Shown: piece after piece, positions 62,232-64,000 of the stretch | Layout of the letters: each line of letters opens with the position of its first letter | How positions within the stretch are numbered: the stretch's first letter is position 1 | NCBI RefSeq assembly: GCF_900172215.1 | Contig: NZ_FWFP01000002.1 | Coordinates: 434,001 to 498,000 of the forward strand | Reading direction: 5' to 3' | DNA from: Ruegeria meonggei | GTDB taxonomy: Bacteria > Pseudomonadota > Alphaproteobacteria > Rhodobacterales > Rhodobacteraceae | Length of the DNA: 64,000 nt | Program-made: the position numbers and the translations under genes | The notes under the pieces: model-generated | What the model saw: only the letters and a program-made list of their open reading frames with translations | Told to the model about the DNA's origin: nothing | The model's database searches: none

Positions 62232-63779
62232 TTAGTAACTTTGGTTCAGTTCATCCGCAGCTGGGATTTCCCGTTCGCGCCGAGCAATATAGTCCAACAA
62301 CGCCTCGTTCCTAGCTTCGTCCAGCTTGGGTTCCTGGTATTCCGCCAGCAGAGTCCGCGCGCGGTTCAAGGCGCGTTCAGTAATTTCGACACCCCCCTCG
62401 GCCTGCCATTGCTCGATCGAGTTGTTGTCGAACATCTCAGGCATAAAGAAAGCCTCTTGAAAGTTGTCCTGCGTGTGCGGATGACCCAGATAATGCCCAC
62501 CGGGGCCAACGTCCCGCACGGCAGCCAGGGCCTGATCAAAGTCGTGCCACTTCGGCCCTTCGGCCATGCGATAGGCCATGGCACATTGTTCGGCATCAAC
62601 GATGAACTTCGCGGTAGAGCAATGCATCCCAGCCTCATTCCACCCGGCCGAGTGCCAGATGTAATTGGCCCCAGAGTGCATCACCGCCTGCAACGTGGTT
62701 GCGGATTCATACCCAGCCTGCGCGTCAAACGTCTTGGCCCCGCCCAGCGTGTTCGAGGTGCGCCATGGCACGCCGTAATGCCGCGCCATTTGCCCGATCA
62801 TAAAGTTCATCAGGCTGATCTCGGGCGTGCCCGCCATCGGCGCACCGGATTTCATCGACACGGTCGACAGATAATGGCCATAGATCGCAGGCGCGCCCTT
62901 GCGAATAACCTGCGTGTAGGCCAGCGCGCTTAGCGCCTCGGCATTCAGCTGCGCCACGGTGGCGGGAACGGAGGCGGGTGTATTGGCCCCACCCAGCACG
63001 AAGGGCGAGCACAGCACCGGCTGGTTGCGGCGGCTGAACGCCCGCATGGCACCCAGCATGGTTTCGTCCCAGACCAATGGTGAATTGCCGTTGCAGTTAC
63101 CTGTGGTGACAGGGTGATCCTCAAGGAAGTCCTCGCCAAACAGGATCGCGCACATGTCCATCACGTCTTCGGCGTTCTTGGGGCTGGTGGTCATACCCAT
63201 GAACGTCTTGTCAGAATGTTTCATCGACGAATAGGTAATACGCAGGTGGCGCTGGCTTATCGGGTGGTCATAGGGTTCGACGATGTGATGCGCGCTGGAA
63301 TGCAGCGCGGGCATCATGTGGCTGAGCTTGTGGAACATCGCCAGATCGTCCAGCGTCGGGTTGCGGCGCACATCGTCCAGATCACGTAAAAAAGGTGCAC
63401 CGGTCATCGGCACAAAGATCGATTGCCTGCCCCCCAGCCGAACGTTCTTGTTCGGATCACGGGCGTGATAGGTGAAATCCGACGGGATCGTGGCGATCAG
63501 CTCGCGCACCAGTCCGCGATCCAGATAGACCAGTTCCCCTTCCACTTTGGCGCCCGCTTTCTTCCAGTCTTCCAGCGCAATTGGATCACGGAACTGAACG
63601 CCAACGTTCTCCAGAATCTCCATCGAGGCGGCGTCGATCTGGTCGACCTGCGCGCCATCCATGACCTCGCACAGGGGGATGCCCCGGGTCAGGCCGGGCA
63701 GCATTTCAAAGTTCGGGGCTGATCGCAGGGCGCGGCGGGCCGAGCGCCCACCCGAGCGGGTTGCAGTACGAATGTTCAC
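62232..63779 (-). CDS. trimethylamine methyltransferase (MttB) family protein, second copy
   Basis: 515 residues, full-length. DQIDAASMEILENVGVQFRD at the front; HPVTTGNCNGNSPLVWDET, SVSMKSGAPMAGTPEIS-like (TVSMKSGAPMAGTPEISLMN) and the tail segments GPGGHYLGHPHTQDNFQEAF follow. No amber codon, hence non-pyrrolysine. It would demethylate a quaternary amine onto a corrinoid protein, which is not adjacent. Only distantly related to the copy at 5.3 kb. Confidence 0.9.
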   Translation of the reverse strand: MNIRTATRSGGRSARRALRSAPNFEMLPGLTRGIPLCEVMDGAQVDQIDAASMEILENVGVQFRDPIALEDWKKAGAKVEGELVYLDRGLVRELIATIPSDFTYHARDPNKNVRLGGRQSIFVPMTGAPFLRDLDDVRRNPTLDDLAMFHKLSHMMPALHSSAHHIVEPYDHPISQRHLRITYSSMKHSDKTFMGMTTSPKNAEDVMDMCAILFGEDFLEDHPVTTGNCNGNSPLVWDETMLGAMRAFSRRNQPVLCSPFVLGGANTPASVPATVAQLNAEALSALAYTQVIRKGAPAIYGHYLSTVSMKSGAPMAGTPEISLMNFMIGQMARHYGVPWRTSNTLGGAKTFDAQAGYESATTLQAVMHSGANYIWHSAGWNEAGMHCSTAKFIVDAEQCAMAYRMAEGPKWHDFDQALAAVRDVGPGGHYLGHPHTQDNFQEAFFMPEMFDNNSIEQWQAEGGVEITERALNRARTLLAEYQEPKLDEARNEALLDYIARREREIPAADELNQSY

Positions 63780-63882
63780 AGGGCAATCCTCCAGTCTTGC
63801 CTGTCAGATTGGGGGATTCGTTGCGCGTTGACCTCACTGATTGCGATATCTGCTTGCAAGAAGCGACACCGGGTCCGGAACG

Positions 63883-63911
63883 AAAAACGCCGCCCCGGGG
63901 ATGGGGCGGCG
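63883..63911 (-). terminator. rho-independent terminator
   Basis: On the minus strand CGCCGCCCC pairs with GGGGCGGCG around a 6-nt loop and is followed by TTTTT. It ends the gene entering from the right edge. Confidence 0.9.
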
Positions 63912-63936
63912 CTGAGTGTGTCAGGCGGGCTTGCGT

Positions 63937-64000
63937 TTATTCAGCAGCTTGCGCCGAAGCACTGTGCTTGTCCCGCTGGCTGTCACGGAACAATGCCTTT
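63937..64000 (-). CDS. 3' end of an unidentified gene (partial)
   Basis: The frame ending at the TAA at 63937-63939 gives KALFRDSQRDKHSASAQAAE. A competing frame ends at TGA 63921-63923 with RRKLLNKRKPA. Either way a gene reads toward the terminator at 63.9 kb. Nothing can be said about its function. Confidence 0.4.
   Translation of the reverse strand, partial: KALFRDSQRDKHSASAQAAE

Overview
The window looks like chromosome from a GC-rich alphaproteobacterium of the Rhodobacteraceae, most likely the marine Roseobacter group. This rests on protein families and gene order: a murA / DUF2948 / hisD / UPF0262 / LMW-phosphatase / infA / maf / RNase G / yacG block, a Tat-exported TRAP-type binding protein, several betaine-type catabolic genes and aspartate-alanine exchangers. 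No species can be named from the sequence alone.

Layout. (1) 1-634: the 5' part of a TRAP-type solute-uptake operon with two LacI-type operators, divergent from a LacI regulator (634-1659). (2) 1.66-12.6 kb: a methylated-amine region. It holds a LysR regulator, a dimethylglycine/sarcosine-dehydrogenase-like flavoenzyme, an MttB-family methyltransferase, two ureohydrolases and a glycine-betaine-type ABC importer (proX-proV-proW) closed by a terminator. (3) 12.8-20.9 kb: an HxlR/MdaB pair, then a LysR regulator divergent from a tightly coupled five-gene catabolic operon (aldehyde dehydrogenase, dipeptidase-like hydrolase, unknown 561-aa protein, DUF3726, Ldh-family reductase) with its own terminator. 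(4) 21.0-24.9 kb: a three-gene set of DUF3604, parvulin-like isomerase and HupE/UreJ-like membrane protein.

(5) 24,977-39,231: a genomic island inserted in the 3' end of a tRNA-Phe gene. A 16-bp direct repeat marks both ends, and the integrase lies at the end away from the tRNA. Left to right it has an integrase, an AlpA-type regulator, a phage-like replication cassette (DUF1376, unknown, a 38-aa coupled micro-ORF, an HGGxSTGP protein), an AlbA_2-STAND-TPR-like protein, and a five-gene operon encoding a MORC/MutL-type GHKL ATPase, an Mrr-nuclease/SF2-helicase fusion, an unknown 173-aa protein, Vsr and a C5 cytosine methyltransferase. A divergent gene looks like a PD-(D/E)XK nuclease, and an IS110-type transposase remnant follows. 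The defence part is visibly more AT-rich than the flanks. This is the most novel part of the window.

(6) 39.2-48.8 kb: conserved housekeeping genes (tRNA-Phe, yacG, RNase E/G, maf, infA, hisD, murA, tRNA-Thr). (7) 49.0-54.7 kb: two AspT-like exchangers and aspartate 4-decarboxylase, a probable aspartate-to-alanine cycle. (8) 55.1-63.8 kb: a GlxA-type AraC regulator and a GntR regulator, divergent, followed by a DHDPS-family lyase, aldehyde dehydrogenase, FAD oxidoreductase, two SDRs and a second MttB-family methyltransferase. The set suggests catabolism of a betaine or an imino acid. The window closes with a terminator and the 3' tip of another gene.
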